Assembly (NCBI RefSeq): GCF_012927125.1 | Contig: NZ_JABBFZ010000003.1 | Span: 186,001 to 250,000, forward strand | DNA from: Paraburkholderia antibiotica | GTDB taxonomy: Bacteria; Pseudomonadota; Gammaproteobacteria; Burkholderiales; Burkholderiaceae | Length of the DNA: 64,000 bases | Reading direction: 5' to 3' | Shown: piece after piece, positions 47,878-58,968 of the stretch | Numbering within the stretch: position 1 is the first letter of the stretch | How the letters are laid out: every line of letters begins with the position of its first letter | Program-made: the position numbers and the translations under genes | The notes under the pieces: model-generated | What the model saw: only the letters and a program-made list of their open reading frames with translations | What the model was told of the DNA's origin: nothing | Databases searched by the model: none

Positions 47878-49038
47878 TCAATTGACGGCGTTTAGCGCCG
47901 GTCGCCGTCTTTCCCACCACACCGCCGCCAGAAACGCGAGGGCCGCGCCGAGCAGCACGCCGACCACCGCATCGCTGCCGATCGTCTTCATCAGCGCGCC
48001 GGCCACGAGCGGACCGCCGAAACTCGCCGCGCTCCACGACGCGCCGATCAGCGAACTCGCCGACACCAGCGCGACGCCGCGAAAGCGTTCGCCGCAGGCG
48101 ACGAGCGACAGCGTGTAGATCGCGCCTGCCGCCGCGCCGAGCACATACAGCAGCGGCCAGCGCAGCCACGGCGAGCCGACGGCCCACGGCAGTAGCGGCA
48201 GCAACGCGACGACCACGATCGCGCAGCCGATATGCACGCGTTCGCGCCCGAGTCGATCGGCGAGCCAGCCGATTGGAAACTGCATCGTCGTATCGCCGAG
48301 CAGCAGCGCCGACGCGAACAGCACCGCCACTTCGCTCGTGATGCCATGAGCCATCGCGAAGAGCGGCAGCAGCGACAGCGCGATCGTATCGAACAGCGCG
48401 AAAAAGCCGGTGCCAATCACGAGCGCGGGCATTTGCGGCAGCACGCGACGCCAGCCGCCATGCTCGGCGTGTTCGTCGCCGGATGCGTGCGGCGCGCCGC
48501 GGATCGTTGCGAGCAGCGGCAGCGCGAGCAGGAAGATCGCGCCGCACAGCAGGAAGCGTCCGTGCGTGAAGCCGGCGATCTGGCTCACCAGTACCGGCCC
48601 CGACATCTGGAAGAGCGTGAAGTTGGTCGCGTAGATCGCGATCACGCGGCCGCGCGATGCGTCGTCGGCGAGCTGGTTGACCCACGCTTCGCCGATCGTG
48701 AAAAGCAGCATCAGCGCCGCGCCGCACAGCACGCGCAGCAACGCCCACAGCCACAGGTTCGCGGTGAATTGCATCAGCGCGGTCGCGCACGCGACCACCA
48801 GCACCGCACCGACGATCACCTCGCGCCCGCCGCAGCGCGTCGCGACCCAGCCGGCGAGCGGCACGATGAGGAGGCCGCCGCCCGCCTGCGCGGCGGTCAG
48901 CAGACCGACCACGTCGGTGCCGTAGCCGGCTTGCGCGAGCGCGAGGGCAGTGAGAGGCAGGGTCGCGCCGCTGCCGAGTCCGACCACGGCGACGCTCAGG
49001 ATCAGCGCGAGGAAATCGCGGGTGAAGATGACTTTCAT
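47878..49038 (-). CDS. MFS transporter (YcaD-like)
   Basis: A 386-residue, 12-helix major facilitator. The first helices carry LILSVAVVGLGSGATLPL and GGLLIVPLAGWVATRCGGRE; the loop GWLADRLGRERV between helices 8 and 9 repeats the MFS signature. It resembles the YcaD/DHA1-type exporters of unknown substrate. It is transcribed in the same direction as the next MFS gene upstream, 72 bases away, but the two are only distantly related. Confidence 0.85.
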   Translation of the reverse strand: MKVIFTRDFLALILSVAVVGLGSGATLPLTALALAQAGYGTDVVGLLTAAQAGGGLLIVPLAGWVATRCGGREVIVGAVLVVACATALMQFTANLWLWALLRVLCGAALMLLFTIGEAWVNQLADDASRGRVIAIYATNFTLFQMSGPVLVSQIAGFTHGRFLLCGAIFLLALPLLATIRGAPHASGDEHAEHGGWRRVLPQMPALVIGTGFFALFDTIALSLLPLFAMAHGITSEVAVLFASALLLGDTTMQFPIGWLADRLGRERVHIGCAIVVVALLPLLPWAVGSPWLRWPLLYVLGAAAGAIYTLSLVACGERFRGVALVSASSLIGASWSAASFGGPLVAGALMKTIGSDAVVGVLLGAALAFLAAVWWERRRPALNAVN

Positions 49039-49110
49039 CGGCGGGGATGCTACTACCGGCGGGACGTATGCGCAGCCCGCCGGGGACTTCGTCCAGCCCT
49101 TATCCCGCTC

Positions 49111-50268
49111 TTATCCCGCCATCGCCATGCGGCGTTCCATCGACACCGACCACAACGTCAGCAGCAACGCGCCGAGCGAGGTCGCGACGCCGACCCACGG
49201 CAGCGTCGTCAGCGGCGCGCCCGCGCCGATCGCCATCCCGCCGAGCCAGGCGCCGGTCGCGTTGCCGAGGTTGAACGCGCCTTGATTCAGCGTCGACGCC
49301 AGATTCGGCGCGTGGCTCGCACGATCGACGATCAGCATCTGCAGCGGCGGCACGATCGCGAACGCAAGAACGCCCCACACGAACACCGTCAGCATCGCCG
49401 GAATGCGCGCGTGCATGGTGCCGGCGAATACGCACAGGATCACGACGATCGCCATCAGAAACGCGACCAGCGACGGCATCAGCCGCCAGTCCGCGAGCTT
49501 GCCGCCGAGCGTGCTGCCGACCGTCAGGCCGAGGCCGAACAGCAGCAGCACCAGCGTGACCGCGTGCGGCGTGAAGCCGGTCACGTCTTCGAGAATCGGC
49601 GTGATGTAGGTGAAGGTCGAAAAGAGGCTTGCCGATGCGAGCACGCTGATGCCGAGCACCATCACCACCTGCGGATTCTTCAGCACGCTGAATTCGCGCA
49701 CGAGGCTTGCTTTCTGCATCTCGATCTTCGCGGGCAGGCACACCGCGAGCGCGGCCGCCGCCACGACGCCGATGCCGGTTACCGCCCAGAAAGTCGCGCG
49801 CCAGCCGACCGCCTGGCCGAGCGCGGTGCCGAGCGGCACGCCGAGCACGTTGGCGAGCGTGAGGCCGGTGAACATCAACGCGATTGCCTGCGCGCGACGA
49901 TTCGGTGCGACGAGGCCCGCCGCAACCACCGAGCCGATACCGAAGAACGCGCCATGACAGAACGCGGTGACGATGCGCGCGGCCATCAGCACCGCGTAGC
50001 TGGGCGCGATCGCGCACAGCAGATTGCCGACGATAAACACGCCGATCAGGCTCATCAGCGCCTTTTTGCGCGGCAGGTTGGCGACCGCGATCGCGACGAT
50101 CGGCGCGCCGATGGTGACGCCGAGCGCATACGCGGACACCAGCATCCCGGCTGCCGGGATCGACACGGCCAGATCGCGCGCGACGTCGGGCAGCAGCCCC
50201 ATTATGACGAATTCGGTGGTACCGATTCCAAACGCGGCAACGGCAAGGGCAAGCAGGGGCAAAGGCAT
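49111..50268 (-). CDS. MFS transporter (DHA1, AraJ/arabinose efflux type)
   Basis: A 385-residue, 12-helix exporter. The start PLLALAVAAFGIGTTEFVIMG is the hallmark of AraJ/YdhP-type DHA1 proteins, and LPDVARDLAVSIPAAGMLVS and NLPRKKALM follow. The ATG at 50268 gives this start; the frame upstream to 50352 is Arg/Pro-rich and probably not translated. Substrate not evident; relatives export sugars or drugs. Confidence 0.87.
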   Translation of the reverse strand: MPLPLLALAVAAFGIGTTEFVIMGLLPDVARDLAVSIPAAGMLVSAYALGVTIGAPIVAIAVANLPRKKALMSLIGVFIVGNLLCAIAPSYAVLMAARIVTAFCHGAFFGIGSVVAAGLVAPNRRAQAIALMFTGLTLANVLGVPLGTALGQAVGWRATFWAVTGIGVVAAAALAVCLPAKIEMQKASLVREFSVLKNPQVVMVLGISVLASASLFSTFTYITPILEDVTGFTPHAVTLVLLLFGLGLTVGSTLGGKLADWRLMPSLVAFLMAIVVILCVFAGTMHARIPAMLTVFVWGVLAFAIVPPLQMLIVDRASHAPNLASTLNQGAFNLGNATGAWLGGMAIGAGAPLTTLPWVGVATSLGALLLTLWSVSMERRMAMAG

Positions 50269-50501
50269 GGTGACGATGGGGTGTGATGCGTGATGCGGCG
50301 CGAGCGGGGCGCGCCGGGCGGCGAGCGGGCGTCGTTGAAGCGGTAGCGACAACGCCTGCGCCGGATACGGGGAAAACAGTAGGGGATTCTACCTAAGTCA
50401 AATCTCGCGTGCTGGGCGTCGCGGAAGCTGTTGTTTTTTGCGGAAAGCGGCGGGGCGGAGGCGTGGGTCGGGCGCGCTGCGCGCCATCGCTTGCCCGTAC
50501 C

Positions 50502-51356
50502 TCAGGTGTCCACATCTCCGTCGCCGCGTGGTGTTTCCTTCCTCTCATCGAAGCTTTCGCCATGCCGGCCCGCGCCGGACGCAAAGCGTGCCGCGCCCGC
50601 CGCGCCCTCGACAAACACGGCCGCGTAGCCGCCCGCGCCTTCGCGCCGTAGTGCTTCGGCGAGATCGTCGAGCGGGCTGTTTTCCAGCGCCGAACGACGG
50701 TCGGCGAGCAGCGCCGCCTGCGGGAACGCGGCGAGTTCGGCGGCCAGTTGCTCGGCCGCCGCGCGCGCTTCGCCTTTCGGCACCACGCGATTGGCGAGGC
50801 CGAAGGCGAGCGCTTCGTGCGCATCGATCGCGCGGCCGGTCAGGATCAGATCGAGCGCGCGCGACAGCCCGAGCAAACGCGGCAGCCGGATTGTGCCGCC
50901 GTCGATCAGCGGAATCCCGACGCGCCGGCAGAACACGCCGAGCACCGCATCGTCCTCGACGACGCGCAGATCGCACATCGCGGCCAGCTCCAGGCCGCCG
51001 GCGACCGCATGACCGGCGATCGCCGCGATCACCGGCTTGCTGAAGCTCATACGCGTCGGGCCCATCGGGCCGGGGCCGCTGCCGTCGGCGTGCAGCTCGT
51101 TGCGGCGGGTGTCGTCGGCGAGCGCGCTGAGGTCCGCGCCCGCGCAGAAGGTGCCGCCCGCGCCGAACAGCACCGCCGCGCGCCACGCGGGTTCGGCCTC
51201 GAAGCGGCTGAACGCGGCGCTCAACGCATCGGCGACCTGACGGTCCACCGCGTTACGCCGCGCGGGTCGCTCGAGCACGATCGTGGCAACTCCTTTGTCG
51301 TCATTCGACTCGATTCGCACATGGTCATTGAAATATTGGGTGGCTATCATCGTCAT
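50502..51356 (-). CDS. Enoyl-CoA hydratase/isomerase family protein (crotonase)
   Basis: A 284-residue crotonase-fold protein. The first oxyanion-hole block is GAGGTFCAGADLSAL and the second is AIAGHAVAGGLELAAMCDLRV. The usual catalytic glutamates of hydratases are near VFCRRVGIPLIDGGTIRLPRL; here the site has IDGGT as in several isomerase-like or broad members. The C-terminal 20 residues are polar and unlike the family. Starts at 51356 (MTMIAT) or 51350. No pathway partner is beside it. Confidence 0.83.
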   Translation of the reverse strand: MTMIATQYFNDHVRIESNDDKGVATIVLERPARRNAVDRQVADALSAAFSRFEAEPAWRAAVLFGAGGTFCAGADLSALADDTRRNELHADGSGPGPMGPTRMSFSKPVIAAIAGHAVAGGLELAAMCDLRVVEDDAVLGVFCRRVGIPLIDGGTIRLPRLLGLSRALDLILTGRAIDAHEALAFGLANRVVPKGEARAAAEQLAAELAAFPQAALLADRRSALENSPLDDLAEALRREGAGGYAAVFVEGAAGAARFASGAGRHGESFDERKETPRGDGDVDT

Positions 51357-51439
51357 ATGCGTTGTGAATAGATGCTTCGCTGTTGATCCGGGCAACGTTG
51401 CAGCCCATTCATGCAGCGTAATTAATCCGGTGACCCGTC

Positions 51440-52066
51440 ATGTTTTCGTCACATCCGGCTCGTAGCGTTAGCGCACTCTTTACCCGCTGGCGATTTTTCG
51501 CCGGCTCGCCGAGCCTGCCTTTGTCCCTGTCTTTGCCTACTTCATTGCCGGCCGCAGCGCCGGGTTGCGCCGAAACGGTCTGGGTCGTGCCGTTGCGCGA
51601 GCATTCATGGTACGACCACGTGCGGCTCAAACGCGTGTTCGTTACTGACGGCACGCGTCACCAGGTCGTGCTCGTCGATCTGCGCAAGCTGCTCGTCTGC
51701 GCGGATCGCGACAACACCGACTACGTGCTGAAGCCGGTCGCCGAATGGCATGCGGGCAAGGTCCGCGGCATTCGCGAGTTTCTCGATCCCGACAGCGCGC
51801 GCATTCCGCAGATGCCGTACGTGACGATCTCGACGCGTCGCGCACCGGGACTGCTCGGCTGGGTCGGCATCGAGCGCGAGGGCGTGGTGGCGTTTCGCAA
51901 CGGCCAGCATCGCGCGCGCTATCTGGCCGATGCGGGCGCGCGCTGGTGTCCGGTCGAGGTGCACGAGCGCGAGGCGACGCTGCTGCGCGAACTGTGCGGC
52001 GCCGCCGACGATGCCCGCACGGAGATTCGCGCGACCCAACTGGGCGACGGCGGCGCGCAGCCGTAG
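51440..52066 (+). CDS. Uncharacterised protein (possible plasmid fertility inhibition factor-like family)
   Basis: 208 residues. The first 45 are low complexity (Ser, Leu, Pro) and may not be translated. The core has REHSWYDHVRLKRVF, YVLKPVAEWHAGKVRGIREFL, MPYVTIS and VAFRNGQHRARYLADAG. The last resembles the GxHR box of ParB-like nuclease folds, and similar Burkholderia proteins are sometimes named after plasmid fertility inhibition. No enzyme role can be assigned. The gene faces the LDH gene and diverges from the crotonase gene. Confidence 0.55.
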   Translation: MFSSHPARSVSALFTRWRFFAGSPSLPLSLSLPTSLPAAAPGCAETVWVVPLREHSWYDHVRLKRVFVTDGTRHQVVLVDLRKLLVCADRDNTDYVLKPVAEWHAGKVRGIREFLDPDSARIPQMPYVTISTRRAPGLLGWVGIEREGVVAFRNGQHRARYLADAGARWCPVEVHEREATLLRELCGAADDARTEIRATQLGDGGAQP

Positions 52067-52081
52067 CATCGCGAACGACAA

Positions 52082-53080
52082 CTACCCCACCGCGTGCACA
52101 ACATTGCGCGGCGTGCCCGCCTGCCACGCCGCGACGTTCGCGAGCGTGGTCTGCGCGATCTCGGTCATCGCCTCGCGCGTGAAGAACGCCTGGTGCGCGG
52201 TGACGATCACGTTCGGGAACATCAACAGACGCGCGAGCACGTCGTCCTGCAGCGGCAGATTCGAGTGGTCCTCGAAGAAGATGCCGCCTTCTTCCTCGTA
52301 CACATCGAGCCCAAGGTGGCCGAGCTGGCCGTCCTTCAACGCGCCGATCAGCGCGTTTGCCTCGACGAGGCCGCCGCGCCCGGTGTTGATCAGCATCGCG
52401 CCGCGCTTCATCTTCGCGAGCGCCGCGCCGTCGATCAGATGATAGGTATCGGGCAGCAGCGGGCAATGCAGACTGACGACATCCGCTTCGGCGAGCAGCG
52501 TATCGAGCGGCACGTAGCGCGTACCGAGCGCGAGCAGTTCGTCAGACGGCGTACCGGGATCGTAGGCGAGTATGTGCATGCCGAAACCCGCCATGATGCG
52601 CGCGAACACGCGGCCGATAATGCCGGTGCCGATCACCCCGACGGTCTTGCCGTGCAGATCGAAGCCGAGCAGTCCATGCAGCGAGAAGTCGCCCTCGCGG
52701 GTACGCGCGACCGCGCGCGGCAGACGCCGGTTCAGCGCGAGGATCAGGCCGACCGCATGTTCGGCGACCGCGTACGGCGAGTAGGCCGGCACGCGCGCGA
52801 CCAGCATGCCGAGGCGCTCGGCCGCCGCGAGATCGACGTGATTGAAGCCGGCCGAGCGCAGCGCGATCATGCGCGTGCCGCCCGCATGCAGGCGTTCCAG
52901 CGTCGCGGCATCGACCTGATCGTTGACGAATGGGCAGACCACTTCATAGCCGTGCGCGAGAATCGCGGTTTCGCTGTCGAGATTGGATTCCTGGAAATGC
53001 AGTTCATAACCGTGTGCGGTATTCGCTTCGGTAAATGTGTCGTTGTCGTATTGGCGGCTGCTGAACAGGATGATGCGCAT
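52082..53080 (-). CDS. ldhA: D-lactate dehydrogenase (2-hydroxyacid dehydrogenase family)
   Basis: A 332-residue NAD-dependent D-2-hydroxyacid dehydrogenase. It has the nucleotide fold [15 protein letters not shown] (about 149-163), the catalytic arginine in [10 protein letters not shown], the glutamate in [17 protein letters not shown] and the acid histidine in [11 protein letters not shown], all as in fermentative LdhA. It reduces pyruvate to D-lactate. It stands alone; a long gap separates it from the aspartate transporters. Confidence 0.93.
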   Translation of the reverse strand: MRIILFSSRQYDNDTFTEANTAHGYELHFQESNLDSETAILAHGYEVVCPFVNDQVDAATLERLHAGGTRMIALRSAGFNHVDLAAAERLGMLVARVPAYSPYAVAEHAVGLILALNRRLPRAVARTREGDFSLHGLLGFDLHGKTVGVIGTGIIGRVFARIMAGFGMHILAYDPGTPSDELLALGTRYVPLDTLLAEADVVSLHCPLLPDTYHLIDGAALAKMKRGAMLINTGRGGLVEANALIGALKDGQLGHLGLDVYEEEGGIFFEDHSNLPLQDDVLARLLMFPNVIVTAHQAFFTREAMTEIAQTTLANVAAWQAGTPRNVVHAVG

Positions 53081-53533
53081 GTCGGGCTCCGAAGAAAGCG
53101 TGTTTTTAGACGTGTTTTGCGAAGTCGGCTTTCGATTATGAAAATAATATTGACAGCGTCACGGAACTACAATATCACTTAGCAAGTATTCCGAACAAAA
53201 GCGCGCGAAGTCGTGCATGCAAGATATTGGCCAATAGCAGAATATCTTTTTCACGAAATTAGCGACTTTGCGAGGAAAGCGTGACCATCGGACCTTCGGC
53301 AAGTCTTTGCAGTGCCTGCCATGCCGCGCGGCGCGTGCGTCGCGTCGTGCTTCTTCCATCGCAGCGTCTCCCGGCTTTTCCCTAATGGCCACGTAGGCCA
53401 CGCAATGCGCGATGCGCCGGCGTCATGCCCGCGGTGTCGTCGCGGAATCATTTGGTATCAGGCGGTTTGATTCGGTTTTCGAGCGGTTGGTGTTCTGCTT
53501 TCTGCTTATCAACCTGTTAATCGGCGAGCCAAC
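53081..53533. other. Control region between ldhA and the aspartate operon
   Basis: 453 bases with no convincing gene. The half near ldhA is strongly A+T-rich and contains a sigma-70 promoter reading toward aspT. The half near aspT is mixed and carries nothing recognised. Confidence 0.55.
53150..53178 (+). promoter_or_regulatory. Sigma-70 promoter reading toward aspT
   Basis: TTGACA at 53150-53155 and TATCAC at 53173-53178 with a 17-base spacer. The start point would leave a leader of about 350 bases before the first transporter gene. Confidence 0.55.
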
Positions 53534-55216
53534 ATGATCGGTGAATTGCTGAGGTCGCAGCCGGAAATCGCGCTTTTTGTGTGTCTTGCCATTGGCTATT
53601 TCATCGGCTCTTTTCGGATCGGCCCGATTCAGCCAGGCGGCGTATGCGGCACGTTGATCGTCGCACTGGTGCTCGGGCAAAGCGGCGCGCGCATTGCCCC
53701 GGACCTGAAAAGCATCGCGTTCGCGCTGTTCATTTTCGCGCTCGGCTTCACCGGCGGTCCGCAGTTCTTCGCGAACATCGGGCGGGGCTGGCGTTACGGC
53801 GTGCTGTCGCTGGTCGAAATCGTGTCGGTGCTCGCGCTGATCCTGATCGCGGTCAGCGTGATGCGGCTCGACGTCGGCACCGCGGCCGGTCTGCTCGCGG
53901 GCGCCGCGACCGAATCGGCGGTGATCGGCACCGCCTCCGAGGCGATCGCGAGGCTCGGTCTCGGCGATACCGAAACGCTGCGCTTGCAGGCCAATATCGT
54001 CACCGCATACAGCGTCAGCTACCTGTTCGGCCTGATCACGATCGTGCTATTCACGAGCCAGTTCGCGCCGTTGCTGCTGCGCGTGAATCTGCGCGACGAA
54101 GCCGAGCGCGTGTGGCGCAAGCTCGGCGGCGAGGGCGCGTTCAGCGAGGGGCAACGCGCGGCCGCGCCGGCGCTCGTCGGTCGCGCGTTTCGTATCAGCA
54201 CCGGCGACGGCATCAGCGTGCGCGCGCTCGAGGAGCAACACGGCTACGACCTGACTGTCGAGCGGATCGAGCGTGACGGCGCCGAGTTGCCGATCGATCC
54301 GCAACTGCGGCTCGCGGCCGGCGATCTGGTGCTGGTGGCCGGCCGTCGCGCGGCGGTGGTCGACGCGGCGGCCGCGCTCGGCGAGGAAGTGGCCGGTACG
54401 GACTTCGGCCAGGTGTTCGCACAACGGCTCGACGTCGTGCTGACGCGGCCCGATGTGCACGGCATGACGGTCGCGCAACTGCGCGCGCAGGCGAAGCCGG
54501 AAAACGCGCGCGGCGTGTATATCGCGGCGGTGACACGGCTCGAATCGACGATCCCCGCGCTGCCCGGCACCGAACTCAATCGCGGCGACGTGCTGACGCT
54601 GGTCGGCGCGAAAGCCGACGTCGAGCGCGGCGCGCAGCGGCTCGGCTATGTGCTGCCCGCGACGCAAAAAACCGACTTCGTCTATCTCGGCCTTGGCGTG
54701 CTGGTCGGCATGGTCATCGGGCGGCTCGGCGGCACGATCGGCGGCGTCACGCTCGCGCTCGGCACCGGTGGCGGCTGTCTGTTGTCGGGGCTGCTGTTCG
54801 GCTGGATCCGTTCGCGCCATCCGCTGGTCGGCTCGCTGCCGTCGGCCGCCGCGCAGATCCTGAAGGACTTCGGGCTCGCCACTTTCATCGCGGCGGTTGG
54901 ACTGTCCGCCGGACCCGACGCGATCAAGCTCGTGCGCGAGTACGGCCTCGCGTTACCGGCCGCCGGCATCCTGATGGTGCTGGTGCCGGGCCTGTTGTCG
55001 CTGTGGATCGGCCACACGTTTCTGAAGCTCGAAGCGCCGATGCTGCTCGGCGCGATCGCGGGTCAGCAATGCAGCACGCCGGCGATCAGTGCGCTCGTCG
55101 GCGTGACCGGCAACTCGACGCCGGTGATCGGCTACACGATCACCTACGCGCTGTCGAACATCCTGTTGCCGTTGATGGGGCCCGTGGTGGTGGGGCTCGC
55201 CGGCAAGCTCGGCTAG
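53534..55216 (+). CDS. aspT: AspT/YidE/YbjL family antiporter (aspartate:alanine exchanger type), first copy
   Basis: A 560-residue membrane protein with the AAE fold: an N-terminal transmembrane half (about 10-180), two cytoplasmic RCK_C/TrkA_C-like domains (about 200-370; LAAGDLVLVAGRR) and a C-terminal transmembrane half with LGTGGGCLLSGLLFGWIRS and GQQCSTPAISALVG. AspT exchanges aspartate in for alanine out, an electrogenic step. A close relative follows 121 bases downstream and aspartate 4-decarboxylase comes third, which supports the substrate call. Confidence 0.9.
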   Translation: MIGELLRSQPEIALFVCLAIGYFIGSFRIGPIQPGGVCGTLIVALVLGQSGARIAPDLKSIAFALFIFALGFTGGPQFFANIGRGWRYGVLSLVEIVSVLALILIAVSVMRLDVGTAAGLLAGAATESAVIGTASEAIARLGLGDTETLRLQANIVTAYSVSYLFGLITIVLFTSQFAPLLLRVNLRDEAERVWRKLGGEGAFSEGQRAAAPALVGRAFRISTGDGISVRALEEQHGYDLTVERIERDGAELPIDPQLRLAAGDLVLVAGRRAAVVDAAAALGEEVAGTDFGQVFAQRLDVVLTRPDVHGMTVAQLRAQAKPENARGVYIAAVTRLESTIPALPGTELNRGDVLTLVGAKADVERGAQRLGYVLPATQKTDFVYLGLGVLVGMVIGRLGGTIGGVTLALGTGGGCLLSGLLFGWIRSRHPLVGSLPSAAAQILKDFGLATFIAAVGLSAGPDAIKLVREYGLALPAAGILMVLVPGLLSLWIGHTFLKLEAPMLLGAIAGQQCSTPAISALVGVTGNSTPVIGYTITYALSNILLPLMGPVVVGLAGKLG

Positions 55217-55337
55217 CCGGAGCCCGATCCGGATCGAGCCGGCGCCTTCCTGGCCGGAGCTGTCGTACCCGCGTCGTGTCGCGTCGCGACGAATAAAGCG
55301 GCCGCGTCACGAGCGCGCGCCGCATCCAGTAACCGGT

Positions 55338-57044
55338 ATGCCAACTAACAGCGAGGGCATGATGGACTGGCTACACAGCATCTTTCACAAATCCCCCGAG
55401 ATGGCGTTGTTCCTGTCGCTTGCGGCCGGCTATTTCATCGGCCAGATCAACTTCGGCAAGTTTCAGCTGGGTGGCGTCGGCGGTTCGCTGCTCGCTGCCG
55501 TCGTGATCAGCCAGGCGGGCGTGACGATCGACAACGGCGTGAAGTCGGTCATGTTCGCGGTGTTCATCTACGCGGTCGGCTACGACTCCGGGCCCGGCTT
55601 CTTCAACTCGCTGAACCGCAAGACGCTGCGCGAAATTGCAATGGCCGTGTTTCTCGCGGTCAGCGCGCTGATTACCGTGGTGGTGTGCGCGAAGCTGTTT
55701 CATCTGAACAAGGGGCTCGCCGCCGGACTCGCGGGCGGCGCGCTCACGCAGTCGGCGATCATCGGTACTGCGGGCGACGCGATCGCGCGCCTCGGTCTGC
55801 CCGCCGACGAGGTCAAGTCGCTGCAATCGGACGTCGCGATCGCATATGCGGTGACCTATGTGTTCGGCTCGCTCGGCGCGATCATCGTGTGCGTGAACAT
55901 CCTGCCGAAGTTCATGGGGCAGGGCCTGCGCGAAGCGTCGATCGAAGCGGAGCGCGAACTGTCGTCGGGTGCGCCGACGCGCGGGCCGGGGCAACTGGCG
56001 GCGTTGCCGGAACTGGTCGGGCGCGCGTACCGGATCGACTTCAGCGCCGGCAAGAGCGTGCAGGCGGTCGAGTCGCTGCACGGCGAAGGCCTGACGATCG
56101 AGCGCATCAAGCGCGGCGGCCAGCAACTCGATCCGAAACCCGACTTCGTGCTGCAACCGGATGACGTTGTGCTCGTGGTCGGCCGCCGCGACGCGGTCGT
56201 CGCGTTCGGCGCGAAGGGCAACGAGGTCGGCGATGCCGAGGACATCGGCGTGGTGATGCAAACGCGCGAGGGCGTGTTCACGCGCAAGGGCATGAATCAC
56301 ACGACGATCGCCGCCGCGCGTCAGATGATCGATCGCGACATGCGGCACGGCGTCTACATCCAGAGCATCGCGCGCGCCGGGCAGCCGCTGCCGGTGCTGC
56401 CCGAAACCGAGCTGCAGCACGGCGACGTGATCACCTTCTACGGCTCGCCGAAAGACACCAAACGCGCGGTCGAAACGGCCGGCTACGAGCTGCCGTACAG
56501 CAACAAGACCGACTTCATCTACATGGGCGTCGGCCTCGTCGTCGGGCTGCTGATCGGGCTCGTCGTCGTCAACGTGGGCGGCGTGCCGCTCACGCTCGGC
56601 TCGGGCGGCGGCTGTCTGCTGTCGGGTCTGGTGTTCGGCTGGATGCGCGGCAAGCATCCGATGTACGGCGTGATGCCGTCGGCCGCCTCGCAGTTGCTGA
56701 AGGACTTCGGGCTCGCCGCGTTCGTCGCGGTGGTCGGGTTGAACTCCGGCTTGCAGGCGGTCGTGACGGTCAAGCAGAGCGGCATGACGATCTTCCTGCT
56801 CGGCGTGTTCGTCACGCTGTTCCCGCTGCTGCTGACGATGCTGTTCGGCCGCTACGTGCTGCGCTACAACAACGCGGCGATTCTGGCCGGCGCGCTGTCG
56901 GGCTCGCGCAGCGCCAATCCGGCATTCGGCGGTGTACTCGACAAAGCCGAGAGCGCGGTGCCGACGGTGCCGTTCGCGATCACTTACGCGATTGCCAATG
57001 TCGCGCTGACGCTGCTGGGCCCGCTGGTGGTCGGGCTCGTGTAG
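55338..57044 (+). CDS. aspT: AspT/YidE/YbjL family antiporter, second copy
   Basis: A 568-residue paralogue of the gene before it, same architecture: N-terminal transmembrane half, two RCK_C-like domains (about 205-375) and C-terminal half with LGSGGGCLLSGLVFGWMRG. In the last segment the first copy has GQQCSTPA and this one has SGSRSANPA, so the pair may differ in substrate or work as partners. The ATG at 55362 (MMDWLHS) is an alternative start. The terminal Val-Gly-Leu-Val ends without a tail. Confidence 0.9.
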   Translation: MPTNSEGMMDWLHSIFHKSPEMALFLSLAAGYFIGQINFGKFQLGGVGGSLLAAVVISQAGVTIDNGVKSVMFAVFIYAVGYDSGPGFFNSLNRKTLREIAMAVFLAVSALITVVVCAKLFHLNKGLAAGLAGGALTQSAIIGTAGDAIARLGLPADEVKSLQSDVAIAYAVTYVFGSLGAIIVCVNILPKFMGQGLREASIEAERELSSGAPTRGPGQLAALPELVGRAYRIDFSAGKSVQAVESLHGEGLTIERIKRGGQQLDPKPDFVLQPDDVVLVVGRRDAVVAFGAKGNEVGDAEDIGVVMQTREGVFTRKGMNHTTIAAARQMIDRDMRHGVYIQSIARAGQPLPVLPETELQHGDVITFYGSPKDTKRAVETAGYELPYSNKTDFIYMGVGLVVGLLIGLVVVNVGGVPLTLGSGGGCLLSGLVFGWMRGKHPMYGVMPSAASQLLKDFGLAAFVAVVGLNSGLQAVVTVKQSGMTIFLLGVFVTLFPLLLTMLFGRYVLRYNNAAILAGALSGSRSANPAFGGVLDKAESAVPTVPFAITYAIANVALTLLGPLVVGLV

Positions 57045-58823
<1,779 letters not shown>

Positions 58824-58887
58824 CGGCGCGGGCGCTACGCCAGCCAAAAAACTTGCGCAATCGCGCGGTTCGGTGAATGATCGGACG

Positions 58888-58929
58888 AACGGCCCCGACG
58901 GCAAGCCTGCCGCCGGGGCCGTTCTTTCC
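58888..58929 (+). terminator. Terminator of the aspT-aspT-asD operon
   Basis: AACGGCCCC (58888-58896) and GGGGCCGTT (58915-58923) pair, with an inner CGGC/GCCG stem and an AAGCCT loop, followed by CTTTCCC. It separates the next gene from the operon and argues against that gene starting at 58873. Confidence 0.8.
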
Positions 58930-58968
58930 CTTGCGCTTCAGTCTCCACGCATTCACTACGTACCGATC

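Noticed and set aside
53159..53401. An 80-codon minus-strand frame in the ldhA-aspT gap
   Set aside because: Lacks a ribosome-binding site and runs through the promoter-like A+T-rich segment.
58873..58968. Longer start of the class V aminotransferase at 58873
   Set aside because: The extra 32 codons would be encoded by the terminator hairpin of the asD operon and match no family N-terminus.
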